Shown piece by piece: positions 22,364-23,860 of a stretch of DNA of 23,860 nucleotides. The stretch is taken from positions 1 through 23,860 of the forward strand of contig JAAEEL010000067.1 of assembly GCA_013415795.1 (NCBI GenBank). Reading direction: 5' to 3'. The first letter of the stretch is position 1, and each line of letters starts with the position of its first letter. The position numbers were made by a program, and so were the translations under genes. Source of the DNA: Methanocellales archaeon (GTDB lineage: Archaea; Halobacteriota; UBA148). The notes under the pieces were generated by a model. It saw only the letters and a list, made by a program, of their open reading frames with translations. It was not told where the DNA came from and did no database searches.

Positions 22364-22717
22364 ATGGTAAAAACAAACCCAAGACTGGTAAAATTAGTAC
22401 AGGATCTTAAGACAAAATCTCGTAAGGAGAAAGTGGCAATCTGGAGAGATGTAGCAAAGCGGCTAGAACGTTCGACAAGAGATTATTCAGAGATAAATGT
22501 CGGCCAAATCAACCAACATGCTTTAGAGAATGAAACAGTGCTAGTGCCGGGTAAAGTACTTGGATCCGGTGTTCTGGATCATCCTTTGGCGATAGTTGCT
22601 CTAGATTTCAGTCTTTCTGCGAGAGACAAGATTACAAAAATTAAAGGAAAATGTATAACAATAGAGCAATTAATGGATGAGAATCCTTCTGGTAAAGGAG
22701 TTCGAATAATTCAGTGA
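22364..22717 (+). CDS. rpl18e: 50S ribosomal protein eL18
   Basis: A 117-aa archaeal/eukaryotic protein related in fold to uL15. The segments are NPRLVKLVQDLKTKSRKEKV, AIWRDVAKRLERSTRDYSEI, ETVLVPGKVLGSGVLDHPLA and VALDFSLSARDKI. The ATG is two bases after the last nucleotide of tRNA-Leu. No Shine-Dalgarno is possible except inside the tRNA 3' end, which is C-rich and unsuitable. After tRNA 3' processing the message would begin U-AUG, so leaderless initiation is inferred. Confidence 0.96.
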   Translation: MVKTNPRLVKLVQDLKTKSRKEKVAIWRDVAKRLERSTRDYSEINVGQINQHALENETVLVPGKVLGSGVLDHPLAIVALDFSLSARDKITKIKGKCITIEQLMDENPSGKGVRIIQ

Positions 22718-22722
22718 TTAAA

Positions 22723-23148
22723 ATGAAAACGACTATCATCAATGCAGATGGATTAATCTTAGGACGTTTGGCATCAAATGTAGCGAAACGTCTACTTTTG
22801 GGAGAGGAAGTACTCATAGTAAACGCAGAAAAAGCCGTAATTTCAGGCTCGAAGTTAAGCACGTTTGAAGAGTATAATCAGCAAATAAATAGGGGGAGTA
22901 GAGAAAAAGGCCCGTATTACCCGAAAAGACCAGATCAGATACTGAAGAGAACCATCAGAGGAATGCTACCATATAAGCGGAAATATGGACGAGATGCACA
23001 CTCTCGATTGAAAGTGTATGTTGGAGTACCATATGGGGTGCAAAACGAGTCTTTTGAGACCATTGAGTATGCTAGAATGTCAAGATTGAGTACGATTAAA
23101 TCTATGCGGTTGGGAGACCTGAGCAAGAAGCTGGGTGCTAAATGGTGA
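22723..23148 (+). CDS. rpl13: 50S ribosomal protein uL13
   Basis: A 141-aa early-assembly protein of the large subunit. It begins MKTTIINADGLILGRLASNV and has EVLIVNAEKAVISGSKLST, GPYYPKRPDQILKRTIRGML and PYKRKYGRDAHSRLKVYVGV, the archaeal uL13 pattern. ATG 22723 is preferred; the upstream in-frame GTG 22714 overlaps the eL18 stop. Only a weak GTGAT SD is seen. The stop is 4 nt before the uS9 ATG. Confidence 0.97.
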   Translation: MKTTIINADGLILGRLASNVAKRLLLGEEVLIVNAEKAVISGSKLSTFEEYNQQINRGSREKGPYYPKRPDQILKRTIRGMLPYKRKYGRDAHSRLKVYVGVPYGVQNESFETIEYARMSRLSTIKSMRLGDLSKKLGAKW

Positions 23149-23152
23149 TCCT

Positions 23153-23554
23153 ATGAAAAAGATTTTTAATGAGAGCGGTAAGAGAAAAACAGCTATAGCG
23201 AGGGCCACAATAAAGAAAGGCGTTGGAAAAGTCAGGGTGAACAAAAAACCCCTGGAAATCCTAGAACCAGAGTTGGCAAGACTTAAAATCTCGGAGCCAT
23301 TGCTCATCGCGGGTGATTTTGCTTTAGGTATAGATATAGATGTCAATGTGAAAGGCGGGGGGGTCATGGGTCAAGCAGATGCCGTTAGAACCGCAATAGC
23401 AAGAGGATTGATAAAATGGACTGCTGATGAAAAACTCAAGGACCTATTCTTAGAGTATGACAGAAACTTATTGATCAATGATGCCCGGCAAAAAGAGCCC
23501 AAAAAAGTTGGTGGGCATGGTGCAAGGGCAAAGAATCAAAAATCATATCGGTGA
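23153..23554 (+). CDS. rps9: 30S ribosomal protein uS9
   Basis: A 133-aa protein whose C-terminal tail reaches the P-site tRNA. It starts MKKIFNESGKRKTAIARATI and has VRVNKKPLEILEPELARLKI, KGGGVMGQADAVRTAIARGL and the basic end KKVGGHGARAKNQKSYR. ATG 23153 follows SD GGTGAT that overlaps the uL13 stop. The conserved order eL18-uL13-uS9-rpoN is intact. Confidence 0.98.
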   Translation: MKKIFNESGKRKTAIARATIKKGVGKVRVNKKPLEILEPELARLKISEPLLIAGDFALGIDIDVNVKGGGVMGQADAVRTAIARGLIKWTADEKLKDLFLEYDRNLLINDARQKEPKKVGGHGARAKNQKSYR

Positions 23555-23558
23555 TGAA

Positions 23559-23768
23559 ATGATTCCTATTAGATGCTTCACATGTGGGGCGGTTATATCA
23601 AGTGTATGGGAGGATTATAAAAAAACAGTTGAAGAGAAGAAAAAGGAAATGGGAACAGATGAGATAAGTGTTGGAGATATACTAGACGAACTTGAAGTTA
23701 AGAGATATTGTTGTAGACGCATGATACTGTCGCATGCAGAGTTGGTAGATGAGTTGGCGAAGTATTGA
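23559..23768 (+). CDS. rpoN: DNA-directed RNA polymerase subunit N (Rpb10 homologue)
   Basis: A 69-aa zinc-bundle subunit binding the D-L platform of archaeal RNA polymerase. The metal site is the MIPIRCFTCG motif (Cys 6 and 9) together with the CC pair in VKRYCCRRMILSHAELVDEL. ATG 23559 is set by SD GGTGAT and the invariant MIPIRCF start; the frame extends upstream into uS9 but that part is not family-like. It is followed 2 nt later by tRNA-Pro. Confidence 0.98.
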   Translation: MIPIRCFTCGAVISSVWEDYKKTVEEKKKEMGTDEISVGDILDELEVKRYCCRRMILSHAELVDELAKY

Positions 23769-23770
23769 TA

Positions 23771-23845
23771 GGGGTTGTAGGGTAGTCTGGTTTATCCTTC
23801 GGCGTTCGGGTCGCCGTGACCTGAGTTCAAATCTCAGCAACCCCA
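23771..23845 (+). tRNA. tRNA-Pro (anticodon CGG)
   Basis: A 75-nt tRNA. The acceptor GGGGTTG pairs with CAACCCC, with discriminator A. The anticodon stem CGGCG/CGCCG encloses TTCGGGT, anticodon CGG at 23807-23809, reading CCG. The T-arm is TGAG[TTCAAAT]CTCA. There is no intron and no encoded CCA. It starts two bases after the rpoN stop. The last bases of the window (AAAGGTGAT) look like an SD for a next gene beyond the edge. Confidence 0.96.
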
Positions 23846-23860
23846 TCCAAAGGTGATTGA

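Noticed and set aside
1..23860. CRISPR arrays, insertion sequences, integrase or attachment sites
   Set aside because: No regularly spaced repeats, transposase genes, terminal inverted repeats or integrase motifs were seen.

Overview
This is an archaeal chromosome segment dominated by one very long ribosomal-protein (r-protein) supercluster on the + strand. It joins the S10/spc-type cluster (uL3 to secY) to the alpha-type cluster (uS13-uS4-uS11-rpoD) and the eL18-uL13-uS9-rpoN cluster. Archaeal r-proteins (eS4, eL32, eL19, eL18), RNase P protein Rnp1, RpoD and RpoN, archaeal cytidylate kinase, Cbf5, DUF106 and an archaeal SPOUT protein make the domain assignment secure. A Euryarchaeota-type lineage, most plausibly Thermoplasmatota (for example a Methanomassiliicoccales relative), is inferred from gene order, the double ferredoxin-type RpoD and the lack of eL14/eL34 genes between secY and cbf5. 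That placement is not proven from this window.

Layout. Positions 1-3843 are accessory or housekeeping sequence: the 3' end of a PAS/DUF438-type gene, a decayed copy of a methyltransferase C-terminus, a 61-aa membrane protein, the intact methyltransferase (-), an MgtC-family membrane protein and RtcB RNA ligase (-). Positions 3844-4236 hold no recognisable gene apart from a TATA-type promoter at its right end. From 4237 to 23768 every gene is on the + strand, with overlaps or very short gaps: SPOUT, uL3, uL4, uL23, uL2, uS19, uL22, uS3, uL29, rnp1, uS17, uL14, uL24, eS4, uL5, uS14, uS8, uL6, eL32, eL19, uL18, uS5, uL30, uL15, secY, DUF106, cmk, cbf5, tRNA-Ser(GGA), uS13, uS4, uS11, rpoD, tRNA-Leu(GAG), eL18, uL13, uS9, rpoN, tRNA-Pro(CGG). 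Many junctions are ATGA or TGATG overlaps, so translation is probably coupled.

The most notable points are these. (1) An 88-nt insertion sits in the D-loop of tRNA-Leu(GAG). Removing it restores a perfect 85-nt class II tRNA, so it is a candidate non-canonical archaeal tRNA intron bounded by a 7-nt direct repeat. (2) That tRNA has no spacer to the rpoD stop codon and one nucleotide before the eL18 ATG, so tRNA 3' processing would leave eL18 mRNA essentially leaderless. (3) rpoD has a strong Shine-Dalgarno placed ideally for an ACG codon, exactly where the family's initiator Met is expected. (4) A frameshifted remnant of a second methyltransferase copy lies near the left edge. RNA-maturation genes (RtcB, Rnp1, Cbf5, SPOUT) share the window with the intron-bearing tRNA.
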